NCBI RefSeq assembly: GCF_900108335.1
Contig: NZ_FNVT01000005.1
Location: forward strand, 372,001-436,000
Source: Nonomuraea solani
GTDB taxonomy: Bacteria; Actinomycetota; Actinomycetes; Streptosporangiales; Streptosporangiaceae
Length of the DNA stretch: 64,000 nt
Direction of reading: 5' to 3'
The position numbers were made by a program, and so were the translations under genes. The notes beneath the pieces were generated by a model. That model searched no databases. It was given only the letters and a program-made list of their open reading frames with translations, and had not been told where the DNA came from. Positions 49,615 through 58,397 of the stretch are shown piece by piece (within the stretch, counting starts at the first letter, position 1; every line of letters begins with the position of its first letter).

Positions 49615-52034
49615 GGATCACTTCGCTGGAGCCCGCCCGGTGCCTGCCGGTGCCGGACGCCGGGTTCGGCGCGCTGCTGACCGAGCGCGGCAACCTGCCG
49701 CTGGAGAGCGTGAACGTGGCGGCGAGCATTTCGGGGCTCATCGCCGGGGTCGAGGTCACGCAGGGGTTCAGGAATCCGTTCGACGTCACGCTGGAGGCGA
49801 CGTACGTCTTCCCGCTGCCCGAACGGGCGGCGGTGACCGGGTTCCGGATGGAGGCCGACGACCGGGTGGTCGACGGCGTGCTGAAGGAGCGCGGGCAGGC
49901 CAGGGCGGACTACGACCAGGCGCTGCGTGAGGGGCGGCGGGCGGCGATCGCCGAGGAGGATCGGCCGGACGTGTTCACGATCAGGGTGGGGAACATCCTG
50001 CCCGGCGAGAGCGTGTCGGTCCGGCTGACCATGAGCCAGCCGCTGCCGTACGAGGACGGCGCGGCCACGTTCAGGTTCCCGCTGGTCGTGGCGCCCCGGT
50101 ACATTCCGGGCACCCCGATCGACGGCCCGCCGGCCGGGGACGGGACGGCGCCCGACACCGACGCGGTCCCCGACGCCTCCAGGATCAGCCCGCCCGTCCT
50201 GCTGCCCGGCTTCCCCAACCCCGTGCGGCTCTCGCTGACCGCGAGCGTCGACGCCGCCGGGCTGGAGCTGCGCGAGCTGGCCTCCAGCCTGCACGTGGTG
50301 GAAGAACAGGGCCACACGGTACGCCTCCAGCCCGGCGAACGTCTCGACCGCGACTTCATCCTGCGGCTGTCGTTCGACGCCTCCACGTCGTTGCAGTTCG
50401 ACGGCCAGGGGACGTTCGCGCTGACCGTCGTACCGCCGCCGCTGCAGGCCACGCGCGCGCCACGCGACCTGGTGCTGCTGCTCGACCGGTCCGGCAGCAT
50501 GAGCGGCTGGAAGATGGTCTGCGCCCGCCGGGCCGCCGCGCGCATCGTCGACACGCTGACGCCGCAGGATCGGTTCGCGGTGCTGGCGTTCGACTCGGTG
50601 GTGGAGCAGGCGTTCGAGGGGATGGCGGAGGCGTCCGACCGCAACCGGTACCGGGCGGTCGAGCACCTCGCCCGTGTCGACGCCAGGGGCGGCACCGAAC
50701 TGCTCGAACCGCTACGCCAGGCCATCGCCCTGCTGGGTGGCCGGAGCGAGCGGGAACGTGTCGTGGTGCTGGTCACCGACGGCCAGGTGGGCAACGAGGA
50801 CCAGATCCTGGAGCAGGCGGGCGGCGCGCTGTCGGCCATGCGCGTGCACACGGTCGGCATCGACCGGGCGGTGAACGCCGGGTTCCTCGGCCGGCTCGCC
50901 GGGCTCGGGGCGGGCCGGTGCGAGCTGGTCGAGTCGGAGGACCGGCTCGACGCCGCCATGGAGCACATCCACCGCCGCATCGGCGCTCCCCTGGTCACCG
51001 ACGTGTCCCTCAAGGGGCTCGATGTTGAAGCCGGTACGGTCACCCATCTCGGCTCGATCTTCCCCGGGGTGCCGTTGCGCGTGTACGGGCGTTACCGCGA
51101 GGGATCCTCGCTGACCGTACGCGGCATGGCGGCCGGTGGGCCCTGGGAGGAGCAGGTCGCGGGCGTGACCGTGGACAATCCGGCCATCCGGGCGGTGTGG
51201 GCGAGGGCGCACCTTCGGGAGCTCGAAGACCGGTACGCCATGGGCGAGCACGACCTGGAGCAGCAGATCGTACGGGCCTCGCTGGAGCACGGGGTGCTCT
51301 GCCGGTTCACCGCTTACGTGGCCATCGACACCCGGCAGGTGGCCGACGGCGTGCCCGAGCACCACGTCATCCAGCCGGTGGAGCCGCCCAGCGGGTGGGA
51401 GATGCCGATGGCGCCACCGATGGCGGGCGGCTTCGCGGCCACCGCGATGCTGGCCGCCGCGCCGGTGTCCGCTCGCCGGATGCGGGCGCCCGGGGGCGGC
51501 TTCAGCTCGGCCGACCTGGACCAGGGGTTCACGGGCGGCGGCGGAGCCGGCGCACTGCCGGCGCCCGGCCCCGCAGCCGCACCAGGCGGCAGGCCCGGGT
51601 CTGGGCCGGAGTTCGGCGGGCCGGTGCGGTCGATGCCCGGGCAGCCGGCCATGCCTCCTCCCGTGGCGCCCGCTCCGGTGGTGCCCGGGAGTACCGGGCA
51701 TGGACGCGCGGCCGGGACGCGACTGGAGTCGGTCAGGCCGCAACTGGTGGCCGAACTGGACCGGCTGAAGGCTCTGCCGGGCCCGGACGTGCTGTACCTG
51801 GCCGACCTGGGGACCCGTCTGGGTGCGCTGGCGGCCTACCTGGGCGGGAACGAGGCCCTGGAGGCGCTGGCCAGGGAACTGGAGGCGGCCGAACGACCGG
51901 GAGCGGACGCGAAGGCCCTGCACGACCGGGCCATCGAGGTCCTCACCGCGCTCGCCGGTGACACCGGCACACCTCCCACCACACCGCCCGACGATCGCGG
52001 CGGCCGCCGAGGGCCGTTCTGGAAGCGCACCTGA
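49611..52034 (+). CDS. VIT and von Willebrand factor A domain protein
   Basis: 807 residues. VIT domain at about 1-130 (VAASISGLIAGVEVTQGFRNP, EATYVFPLPERAAVTGFRM, ARADYDQALREGRRAAI). vWA at about 285-470 with an intact MIDAS (LLDRSGSMSGWK) and VVVLVTDGQVGNED. A Pro/Gly-rich region (about 590-700) leads to a helical C-terminal domain of about 100 residues. No signal peptide, so cytoplasmic, unlike vertebrate inter-alpha-inhibitors. Its partner is the co-translated MerR-like regulator; the task of the pair is unknown. Confidence 0.85.
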   Translation: MRITSLEPARCLPVPDAGFGALLTERGNLPLESVNVAASISGLIAGVEVTQGFRNPFDVTLEATYVFPLPERAAVTGFRMEADDRVVDGVLKERGQARADYDQALREGRRAAIAEEDRPDVFTIRVGNILPGESVSVRLTMSQPLPYEDGAATFRFPLVVAPRYIPGTPIDGPPAGDGTAPDTDAVPDASRISPPVLLPGFPNPVRLSLTASVDAAGLELRELASSLHVVEEQGHTVRLQPGERLDRDFILRLSFDASTSLQFDGQGTFALTVVPPPLQATRAPRDLVLLLDRSGSMSGWKMVCARRAAARIVDTLTPQDRFAVLAFDSVVEQAFEGMAEASDRNRYRAVEHLARVDARGGTELLEPLRQAIALLGGRSERERVVVLVTDGQVGNEDQILEQAGGALSAMRVHTVGIDRAVNAGFLGRLAGLGAGRCELVESEDRLDAAMEHIHRRIGAPLVTDVSLKGLDVEAGTVTHLGSIFPGVPLRVYGRYREGSSLTVRGMAAGGPWEEQVAGVTVDNPAIRAVWARAHLRELEDRYAMGEHDLEQQIVRASLEHGVLCRFTAYVAIDTRQVADGVPEHHVIQPVEPPSGWEMPMAPPMAGGFAATAMLAAAPVSARRMRAPGGGFSSADLDQGFTGGGGAGALPAPGPAAAPGGRPGSGPEFGGPVRSMPGQPAMPPPVAPAPVVPGSTGHGRAAGTRLESVRPQLVAELDRLKALPGPDVLYLADLGTRLGALAAYLGGNEALEALARELEAAERPGADAKALHDRAIEVLTALAGDTGTPPTTPPDDRGGRRGPFWKRT

Positions 52035-52355
52035 TCAACACCATCCAGCCCGGCACCGGGAGGGACGGCCACCACCACGGTGACCGCCCCTCCCCCACAG
52101 CCACCACCTCACAGATGCCGGACATGGGGGCACCCGCGCGAATGGCCGCGTGAGGCGGGCGTACCGGTGAAGCGGGCGTGCCGTACGGGACCTCGACGAG
52201 CGGCTCACCGACGCGGCGGTGCGGGACGTGCCGTCGCATCGGCGGGCCCTGGCGCGCACCGCGTCCATCCCCCTCCCCCAGTGATCGTGACGCACCCCCG
52301 AATTACCCCGACGGGCGTCTATCCGAGCCGGTCAGGCTGTTCTATCGTCCACATC
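52035..52355. other. Intergenic region with a possible gene remnant
   Basis: No intact gene. A short plus frame at 52171-52284 reads VRDLDERLTDAAVRDVP then SHRRALARTASIPLPQ and stops; its residue pattern looks like a real C-terminus, but it has no start. It may be the tail of a lost gene. The rest is Pro/Gly-coding GC-rich sequence. Confidence 0.3.
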
Positions 52356-53183
52356 ATGGCGACCCCTCGCGCCCCGCTCCGCTTCGTCGAAGCGGTGTCG
52401 GCCACCGTCTCGGAGAGCACGAAGAGCGGCTTCTTCTTCGACTACGACGGCACCATCGCGCCGATCATGCGAGATCCCGCCGCCGTGTTCCCGGTGGCGG
52501 GCGCGCTGGCCCGGCTGGAGGTGCTGTCGAACCTGGTGAGCAGGGTCGCCATCGTCTCCGCCCGCCCGGCCGCCTTCCTGTGCGACCGTTTCTCGGGCCT
52601 GCCCGGCGTCCACCTCTTCGGCCTGTACGGCATGCAGACCGTCGTCGACGGCGAGGTGCGTACGGACGCCGACGCGCAACCCTGGGCCCCGGTCATGCGC
52701 GGCCTGGCCGCCGACGCCGCCCGCGAACTGCCCGGCGGCGTCCTGGTGGAGGACAAGGCGCTGCTGGTCTCGCTGCACTACCGCGCGGCCCCGTCCCTGC
52801 GTACGGCGGTGGAGCGGTGGGCCTCGGGCAAGGCGGCGGAGCTGGGCCTGCGGGAACAGTACGGCCGGATGGTCGTCGATCTGCGACCCCCGGTGGAGCG
52901 CGACAAGGGCACGATCATCGAGCACGAGACCGAGTCGCTCACCCGCGCCTGGTACTTCGGCGACGACCTCTCCGACGCCCGCGCCTTCGACGCGCTGCGC
53001 GGCCGGGAACGGCGGGACCCGGCGTTCATGGGCGTCGCGGTCGCGGTGGCCAACGACGAGGTGGGCGACGAGCTGATCCGCGGGGCGGACTTCACGGCCG
53101 GGTCTCCCGAGGACGTCCCCGCCATGCTCGACCACGTGATCGGCGCGTTCCCGGGACCTCCGGCGGGCTCATACGCTGGATAA
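52356..53183 (+). CDS. otsB: Trehalose-6-phosphate phosphatase
   Basis: 275 residues of the HAD family: GFFFDYDGTIAPIMRDP (nucleophile Asp), VAIVSARPAAFL, HLFGLYGMQ, LVEDKALLVSLHYRAAP, VVDLRPPVERDKGTII, YFGDDLSDARAFDAL. It dephosphorylates trehalose-6-phosphate. No otsA is nearby. ATG at 52356 has no ribosome site; TCTATCGT at 52341-52348 suggests a short leader. Its stop abuts the mmuM start. Confidence 0.9.
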   Translation: MATPRAPLRFVEAVSATVSESTKSGFFFDYDGTIAPIMRDPAAVFPVAGALARLEVLSNLVSRVAIVSARPAAFLCDRFSGLPGVHLFGLYGMQTVVDGEVRTDADAQPWAPVMRGLAADAARELPGGVLVEDKALLVSLHYRAAPSLRTAVERWASGKAAELGLREQYGRMVVDLRPPVERDKGTIIEHETESLTRAWYFGDDLSDARAFDALRGRERRDPAFMGVAVAVANDEVGDELIRGADFTAGSPEDVPAMLDHVIGAFPGPPAGSYAG

Positions 53184-54050
53184 GTGACGACACTTGTCCT
53201 GGACGGGGGCCTGGCCACCCGGCTCGAACGCCTCGGCGCCGACCTGAGCGACGACCTGTGGTCGGCGCGGCTGCTCCTGGAGGAGCCCGGGCTGATCCGG
53301 CGGGCGCACGCCGACTACTTCGCGGCGGGCGCCGACGTGGCCACGACCGCCAGCTACCAGGCCACGTTCCCCGGCTTCGCGCGGCGCGGGCTGGACGCGG
53401 CGGAGGCCGGGCGGCTGATGCGGCTGTCGGTGGAGCTGGCCGGGCAGGCCCGCGACGAGGCGGGGCGGGGACTGGTGGCGGCCTCGGTGGGCCCGTACGG
53501 CGCCTATCTGGCCAACGGCGCCGAATACACCGGCGACTACGGCCTCGACGAGGACGGCCTGTACGCCTGGCACCTGCCGCGCTGGGAGGTGCTCGCCGAG
53601 GCGGGAGCCGACCTGCTGGCCTGCGAGACGATCCCGTCCTACCCGGAGGCGCGGGCGCTGGCCCGGCTGCTGGCGGCCACGCCGGGGGTCAAGGCGTGGA
53701 TCAGCTTCTCGTGCCGTGACGATGAGCGGCTCAACGACGGCTCGCCGATCGTCGAGGCGGCCGCCCTGTTCGGCGGGAATCCGCAGGTGGTGGCCGTCGG
53801 CGTGAACTGCACGGCGCCGCGGCACATCCCCGGGCTGATCGCGCGCCTGTCCGGCGGGCTGCCCGTGGTGGTCTATCCCAACTCGGGCGAGACGTGGGAC
53901 GCCGCCGCCCGCCGATGGACCGGGCTGACCGAGCCGGGTGAATACGGCGAGGCGGCCGAGGAGTGGCGGCGGGCGGGCGCGTCGCTGATCGGCGGCTGCT
54001 GCCGGACGACACCCGAGCACATCAGGCAGATCCGCGCCCACCTGTCCTGA
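53184..54050 (+). CDS. mmuM: Homocysteine S-methyltransferase
   Basis: 288 residues of the BHMT/MmuM family. LVLDGGLATRLERLG, TTASYQATFPGF, VAASVGPYGAYLANGAEYTGDYG, and zinc-binding Cys in VGVNCTAP and GGCCRTTPEHI. It methylates homocysteine from S-methylmethionine or SAM. The GTG at 53184 directly follows the otsB stop, so translation is probably coupled, although no metabolic link to trehalose is known. Confidence 0.9.
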   Translation: MTTLVLDGGLATRLERLGADLSDDLWSARLLLEEPGLIRRAHADYFAAGADVATTASYQATFPGFARRGLDAAEAGRLMRLSVELAGQARDEAGRGLVAASVGPYGAYLANGAEYTGDYGLDEDGLYAWHLPRWEVLAEAGADLLACETIPSYPEARALARLLAATPGVKAWISFSCRDDERLNDGSPIVEAAALFGGNPQVVAVGVNCTAPRHIPGLIARLSGGLPVVVYPNSGETWDAAARRWTGLTEPGEYGEAAEEWRRAGASLIGGCCRTTPEHIRQIRAHLS

Positions 54051-54054
54051 GCCT

Positions 54055-54091
54055 TCACGTACGTGGACCCGCGCGGGGCCCACGTACGTGA
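54055..54091. terminator. Convergent terminator mmuM/DoxX
   Basis: TCACGTACGTGG (54055-54066) pairs perfectly with CCACGTACGTGA (54080-54091). The hairpin starts four bases after the mmuM stop and ends seven bases before the DoxX stop. Confidence 0.65.
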
Positions 54092-54097
54092 TGAGCG

Positions 54098-54520
54098 CTA
54101 CGCCGTGGCGGTGGCGCGGCGGCGGCCGAGGACGTTGTCGAGCGCCAGCGCCCCGCCCCCCGTGAAGCCGATCGCCAGACTGGCGGCGGCCAGCGCCAGG
54201 ACGAACTCGTAACCGCCTTCGCCGGCCGCGAACCCGTTCGCCGCGTGCACGAAGACGATGGCCCCCACCATGTTGAGCGCCAGCAGCGTGCCGACGATCG
54301 GCAGCGCCACGCCCAGGATCAGGGCCAGCCCGCCCGCGACCTCCAGCACGGCCACGGCGGGCGCGGCCACGCCGGCCAGCGGGATGCCGGCGGACTCGAA
54401 GAACTTGGTGGTGCCCGCGATCCCCATGGTCGCGAACTTCTGGTAGCCGTGCACCAGGAAGATCACCCCGATGGCGATCCTCGCGAGCAATAGCACGACG
54501 GGACGCGCCTGGTCGACCAT
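54098..54520 (-). CDS. DoxX family membrane protein
   Basis: 140 residues with four helices. LLLARIAIGVIFLVHGYQKF and the central AVLEVAGGLALILG, LLALNMVGAIVFVHAANG segments are the DoxX signature. Family members take part in thiol/quinone redox systems; role here unknown. It is divergent from a MarR regulator with two operator copies between them, so expression is probably repressor-controlled. Confidence 0.88.
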   Translation of the reverse strand: MVDQARPVVLLLARIAIGVIFLVHGYQKFATMGIAGTTKFFESAGIPLAGVAAPAVAVLEVAGGLALILGVALPIVGTLLALNMVGAIVFVHAANGFAAGEGGYEFVLALAAASLAIGFTGGGALALDNVLGRRRATATA

Positions 54521-54539
54521 GCGGCCTCCTCCATCAGTC

Positions 54540-54585
54540 GTTCAGATTTGAACGACAACTCTAGCAGTGATGTTCAAATCTGAAC
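54540..54585. promoter_or_regulatory. Paired MarR operators and leaderless marR promoter
   Basis: GTTCAGATTTGAAC (54540-54553) and GTTCAAATCTGAAC (54572-54585) are exact reverse complements of each other, each near-palindromic, with centres 32 bp (three turns) apart. A TAGAAT -10 box (54592-54597) follows the second, six bases before the GTG at 54604. The second operator covers the expected -35 zone, so the regulator should shut off its own promoter. Confidence 0.75.
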
Positions 54586-54603
54586 GACAAGTAGAATGAA
54601 TCG

Positions 54604-55062
54604 GTGACGAACCCCCGATGGCTAGACGCGACGGAGATGGCCGCGTGGCGCGCCTTCCTGTCCACCTCCCACCTGCTGGAGCGCCGGATCGAGGAGCAGC
54701 TCAAGGCCGCGGCGGGGCTGACACATCCGCAGTACGAGATCCTGGTGCGCCTGTCCGACGCCCCGGATCACTCGATGCGCATGACCGAGCTGGCCAGGGG
54801 CGTCGTGGTGTCGAAGAGCGCGCTGACGTACCAGATCACCCAGCTTGAGAAGGCCGGTCTGGTGAAGCGGGCGACCTGCCCGTCCGACGAGCGGGGCGTG
54901 CTGGCGGTGCTCACCGACGCCGGCCTGCGCTGTCTGGAGCGGGTGGCGCCGGGGCACGTGGGGGTCGTGCGGGCCTACCTGATCGACCAGCTCAACCGTG
55001 AGGAGCTGGAGGCCATGACGACCGCGATGCGCAAGACGGAAGAGGTCTTACGCGCCGGCTAG
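54604..55062 (+). CDS. MarR family regulator
   Basis: 152 residues. Winged helix: GLTHPQYEILVRLSDA, MRMTELARGVVVSKSALTYQITQLEKAGLVKR, CPSDERGVLAVLTDAG. A single Cys (TCPSDERG) sits at the wing tip, where oxidation could affect DNA binding. GTG start, leaderless. Divergent from doxX. The 3' end overlaps the plsC-like gene by four bases. Confidence 0.9.
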   Translation: MTNPRWLDATEMAAWRAFLSTSHLLERRIEEQLKAAAGLTHPQYEILVRLSDAPDHSMRMTELARGVVVSKSALTYQITQLEKAGLVKRATCPSDERGVLAVLTDAGLRCLERVAPGHVGVVRAYLIDQLNREELEAMTTAMRKTEEVLRAG

Positions 55063-55760
55063 CCCTTGGCGGCCCGCGCGGCGCGCTCCATCTCGACCCG
55101 GGCGCTGGCGGCGTATTTGTCGACGTATTCCTGCCCGGACAGCTCCATCAGCGCGTACATGATCTCGTCGGTCACCGCGCGCAGCACCAGCCGGTCGTCC
55201 TCCATGCCGTAGTAGCGGGAGAAGTCGAGCGGCTTGCCGAACCTGACGCCCGGCTTGATGCCGAGCTTGGGCAGCGGCCGCCCCGGCGGCATCATCTCGT
55301 AGGTGTTGACCATGGCCCACGGGATCACCGGCACCCGCGACTCCAGGGCCAGCCGGGCCACGCCGGTCTTGCCCTTGTAGAGGCGGCCGTCGGGCGATCG
55401 GGTGCCCTCGGGATAGATGCCCAGGATGTGCCCCTCGCGCAGAATGCGCAGCCCGGTGCGCAGCGCCGCCTCGCTGGCCTTGCCGCCGGAGCGGTCGATC
55501 GGCACCGTGCCCACCCCGCTGAAGAACAGCCGGGTGAAGAAGCCCTTGATGCCGCGGCCGGTGAAGTAGTCGGCCTTGCCCAGCGAGATCACCTTGCGGC
55601 GGATCTGCAGCGGGCCGAAGAAATGGTCGGCGAAGGACAGGTGATTGCCGGCCAGGATCGCCGGACCCTGTTTCGGCACGTTGTCGGCGCCCTCGGTCCA
55701 CGGCCTGAAGACGAGGTGGAGGATCGGCCCCAAGATGGCCTTGACCACCCAGTAGAACAC
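55059..55760 (-). CDS. 1-Acylglycerol-3-phosphate acyltransferase-like (PlsC)
   Basis: 233 residues. Acyltransferase motifs in order: GNHLSFADHFF (HX4D catalytic pair), GTVPIDRSGG, GIYPEGTRSPDGRLYKGKTG, and VPVIPWAMV. An N-terminal hydrophobic segment associates it with the membrane. It probably acylates lysophosphatidate. Start GTG at 55760 with AGGAAGAGG upstream. Confidence 0.87.
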   Translation of the reverse strand: MFYWVVKAILGPILHLVFRPWTEGADNVPKQGPAILAGNHLSFADHFFGPLQIRRKVISLGKADYFTGRGIKGFFTRLFFSGVGTVPIDRSGGKASEAALRTGLRILREGHILGIYPEGTRSPDGRLYKGKTGVARLALESRVPVIPWAMVNTYEMMPPGRPLPKLGIKPGVRFGKPLDFSRYYGMEDDRLVLRAVTDEIMYALMELSGQEYVDKYAASARVEMERAARAAKG

Positions 55761-55921
55761 CCTGGCACCTCTTCCTCAGCACTTCGTCGGGCGAGCAGAG
55801 TCATCTTCCCATCTCGATGGCCATGCTCCTACATCAGCTCTCGCACAAACACCCTAGAACGTGCGACGATCGGGCCGTTCTGGTGGAAATTGCCGGAATG
55901 AAACAGCATGGAGGAGCTGTT

Positions 55922-56680
55922 ATGCCGCTCATGCCAGGCGCGGAGCCGTACCACCACGATGCGGGCCAGATCGGTGTCCTGCTCTGCCACGGGTTCACGG
56001 GCACACCGCAGTCACTACGGCCGTGGGGCGAATATCTGGCCGGTCAGGGGATCAGCGTGTCGCTGCCCCGCCAGCCGGGCCACGGGACAAAGTGGCAGGA
56101 GATGAACCGCACACGCTGGGAGGACTGGTACGCCGAAGTCGAAAAGGCGTTCGCGGACCTCCAGGGGCGTTGCGCGGAGGTGTTCGTGGCGGGCCTGTCG
56201 CTGGGCGGTTGCCTGGCGCTGCGGCTCGCCGAGGTGCACGGCACGGCGATCAGGGGCGTGATGGTGGTCAATCCGTCGATCGCCAACGACGTGCCGCTGA
56301 TGAGGCTGGCCCCGTTGCTCAAATGGTTCGTGCCGTCGGTGCCGGGCGTCGCCAACGACGTCAAGAAGCCCGGCGTGACCGAGCTGGCCTACACTCGCAC
56401 TCCGGTGAAGGCGGCCGCGTCGCTGCCCGGGCTGTGGTCGCTGGTGCAGGCCGACCTGGCGAAGGTGACACAGCCGCTGCTGGTCTTCCACAGTGTGGAG
56501 GATCACGTGGTCAAGCCCACGAGTGTCGCGATCATCCGTGAGAAGGTCCCTCAGGCCACGATCGAGGAGCTTACCGATAGCTACCATGTTGCGACGCTGG
56601 ACAACGATGCCGACAGGATCTTTGCCGGAAGCCTCGACTTCATCCGGACACATGCCTCGGTACCCTTGCAGAGGGACTGA
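55922..56680 (+). CDS. Carboxylesterase/monoacylglycerol lipase-like hydrolase
   Basis: 252 residues of the alpha/beta hydrolase fold, close to Est30-type carboxylesterases: GVLLCHGFTGTPQSLRPWGE (oxyanion HG), nucleophile in FVAGLSLGGCLAL, acid in VFHSVEDHVV and His in DSYHVATLDND. Cytoplasmic, no signal. ATG at 55922 has GGAGGAG upstream; the longer open frame has no support. It is followed after 46 bases by the acidic membrane protein. Confidence 0.87.
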   Translation: MPLMPGAEPYHHDAGQIGVLLCHGFTGTPQSLRPWGEYLAGQGISVSLPRQPGHGTKWQEMNRTRWEDWYAEVEKAFADLQGRCAEVFVAGLSLGGCLALRLAEVHGTAIRGVMVVNPSIANDVPLMRLAPLLKWFVPSVPGVANDVKKPGVTELAYTRTPVKAAASLPGLWSLVQADLAKVTQPLLVFHSVEDHVVKPTSVAIIREKVPQATIEELTDSYHVATLDNDADRIFAGSLDFIRTHASVPLQRD

Positions 56681-56726
56681 TCGCACCCAGGGGGAAGTCG
56701 CGATCGTTGCGGAGAGGCCCATCTAG

Positions 56727-57191
56727 GTGACGCGCCAGAGTGACGAGGACGAGGTCTGGCGGCAGATCGTCGCGTCCTTCAACGACACGGCCGAGCGCGA
56801 CTCGGCCGATCAGCCATGGCCCGACAGCGAGAACATCCCCGTCGAGCCCATGCGCCGGGTGGTCAAACCGCCCGAGGAGGAAGAGCTCGACACGGAGGAC
56901 GACGAGCCTCGCGACGAGGGCGACGACGAGGAGGAGGGCGAAGGCCACTTCACGCCTCCGCCGCCGCCTCCGCTGCCCAAGCTCGACATAGCGACCAAGC
57001 TGGCGTGGGTGGCGTTGTTCGGCGGGCCGGCCTATCTCCTGGTGGCGGCGATGGCGAGCTGGCACATGGAGGGCTGGGCGCTGTTCACGGCGGTGGCGGC
57101 GTTCATCGGCGGGTTCGTGGCGCTGGTGGTCCGCATGGGCGACGGCCCGCCGTCCAACGACTCCGGCTGGGACGACGGCGCCGTACTTTAA
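56727..57191 (+). CDS. Acidic, C-terminally membrane-anchored protein
   Basis: 154 residues. The first 85 are extremely acidic (EEEELDTEDDEPRDEGDDEE) and end in a run of prolines (PPPPPPLP). Two membrane helices follow (about 92-111 and 115-133). Orthologues are common at this position in actinobacteria but unnamed. Function unknown. GTG start just after the esterase. The stop codon lies in a 16-bp tandem duplication. Confidence 0.75.
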   Translation: MTRQSDEDEVWRQIVASFNDTAERDSADQPWPDSENIPVEPMRRVVKPPEEEELDTEDDEPRDEGDDEEEGEGHFTPPPPPPLPKLDIATKLAWVALFGGPAYLLVAAMASWHMEGWALFTAVAAFIGGFVALVVRMGDGPPSNDSGWDDGAVL

Positions 57192-57250
57192 GACTTCGAG
57201 ACTTTAAGACTTCGGGGCTTGAGGACTCGGGGCTTGAGGACTTCGGGGCT
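57185..57250. repeat. Tandem duplications across the 3' ends of two converging genes
   Basis: ACTTTAAGACTTCGAG (57185-57200) is repeated at 57201-57216 with one mismatch; each contains TAA, the first being the stop of the acidic protein gene. Then GGGGCTTGAGGACT-type units (period 15-17) run into the stop of the propeller gene. Confidence 0.75.
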
Positions 57251-58360
57251 CTAGCTTTTCGAGGTGGTCGTTTTCGGGGCGAACGTCTCCACCACGTCGG
57301 TGTAGCGGTCGGCGGTGTCGACCGCGTGCCCCACCGCCCAGACCGTGCCCTTGCCCGCGAGATAGGCCACCGACTGCAGGCGCACACTGTTCCTGCCCGG
57401 CTTGGCCCCGCCCCTGATGGCCTCGCAATCGCTCTTCACACACCGCATCATGTACGGCTCCGCCGCCCGCGACGGATCGTAACCGGTGATCCAGTAGCGG
57501 CCCTTGCCGTCGCCCGTCACCCCGTAGAGCCGCGCCTCGGACCCGGGCAGCCGCAGCTCCCGCCAGCGCTTGCCGTTCCAGGTGAGCACGAGCGGCTCGA
57601 TGTCGCCGGGCCCGTTGTAGACCCCGCCCACGGCCACCGCCCGCTTGGAGCTGTCGACCTGCACGTCGCGCAGGTAGCCGCCGGGGATGGAGGGCACCGG
57701 CATGGACTTCCACGCACCGTCGGAGTAGTGCATGACCAGCGGCTCGGTGCCGGTGTCGCCCACGGCGAACCCGCCGCCCACCGCGTAGAGGCCGCCCTTC
57801 TCCTTGGTCTCCTGCACGGTCCAGGAGTTGCCCTGGCCGGTGAGGATGAGCCCATGCTCGTCGCGCGAGCCGACCACCACGACCTTGCCCGACTTGGCGT
57901 CGACGCCGCCGACCCAGTCTCCGGCGCGCAGCCCCTGCGGCCTGACCCGGTCGAACCCGGTCATGTCGCCGCGTGCCACGTAGGGCAGCCCGTCGTGCCC
58001 GTCGCCGACCGCCCACACCTCGGAGGAGGAGACGGCGGCCAGCCCGCGCAGGTTGCCCGCGGCCGTGGCGTCGCGCACGGGGACCTCGGTCCACCTGGCG
58101 CCGTCCCAGTGGCGGATGCTGCCGCGGTTCTTCCAGACGTCCCAGATCTCCTGCTGGCCCACCGCCCACACGTCGCTCGACGAGATCGCGAGCACGTCGG
58201 ACAGGGAGCCGTCGGCCTGGAGGCGCACGCTGGTCGACTGCTGCCACGCCTCGATCGTGGCGGGGCGCGGATCGGCATGCGCGGCGGGCGTGACCTGCGT
58301 CAAGGCCACGGACGTCGCCAAGATCAAGGAGAGCGCACGCCGCTGAGAGCGACGGGTCAT
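57251..58360 (-). CDS. Secreted beta-propeller-like protein
   Basis: 369 residues. Sec signal peptide (RRALSLILATSVALTQ, cleavage after AHA). Repeated blades carry the motif SSSDVWAVGQ, SSSEVWAVGDG, KGTVWAVGHA, spaced 45-55 residues, typical of extracellular actinobacterial propellers. Two Cys (RCVKSDCEA) may form a disulfide. Ligand unknown. The stop is in a repeat zone shared with the converging gene. Confidence 0.78.
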   Translation of the reverse strand: MTRRSQRRALSLILATSVALTQVTPAAHADPRPATIEAWQQSTSVRLQADGSLSDVLAISSSDVWAVGQQEIWDVWKNRGSIRHWDGARWTEVPVRDATAAGNLRGLAAVSSSEVWAVGDGHDGLPYVARGDMTGFDRVRPQGLRAGDWVGGVDAKSGKVVVVGSRDEHGLILTGQGNSWTVQETKEKGGLYAVGGGFAVGDTGTEPLVMHYSDGAWKSMPVPSIPGGYLRDVQVDSSKRAVAVGGVYNGPGDIEPLVLTWNGKRWRELRLPGSEARLYGVTGDGKGRYWITGYDPSRAAEPYMMRCVKSDCEAIRGGAKPGRNSVRLQSVAYLAGKGTVWAVGHAVDTADRYTDVVETFAPKTTTSKS

Positions 58361-58397
58361 GAGGAAATGCTACGGGCTGGAGAGCCCGTTTTTCGCT

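Noticed and set aside
52035..52295. Small minus-strand ORF rich in Arg and Trp
   Set aside because: Composition typical of a GC-rich shadow frame and no start signal.
54572..54585. tRNA T-arm-like GTTCAAATC
   Set aside because: It is one half of the paired MarR operators; no acceptor stem or anticodon arm surrounds it.
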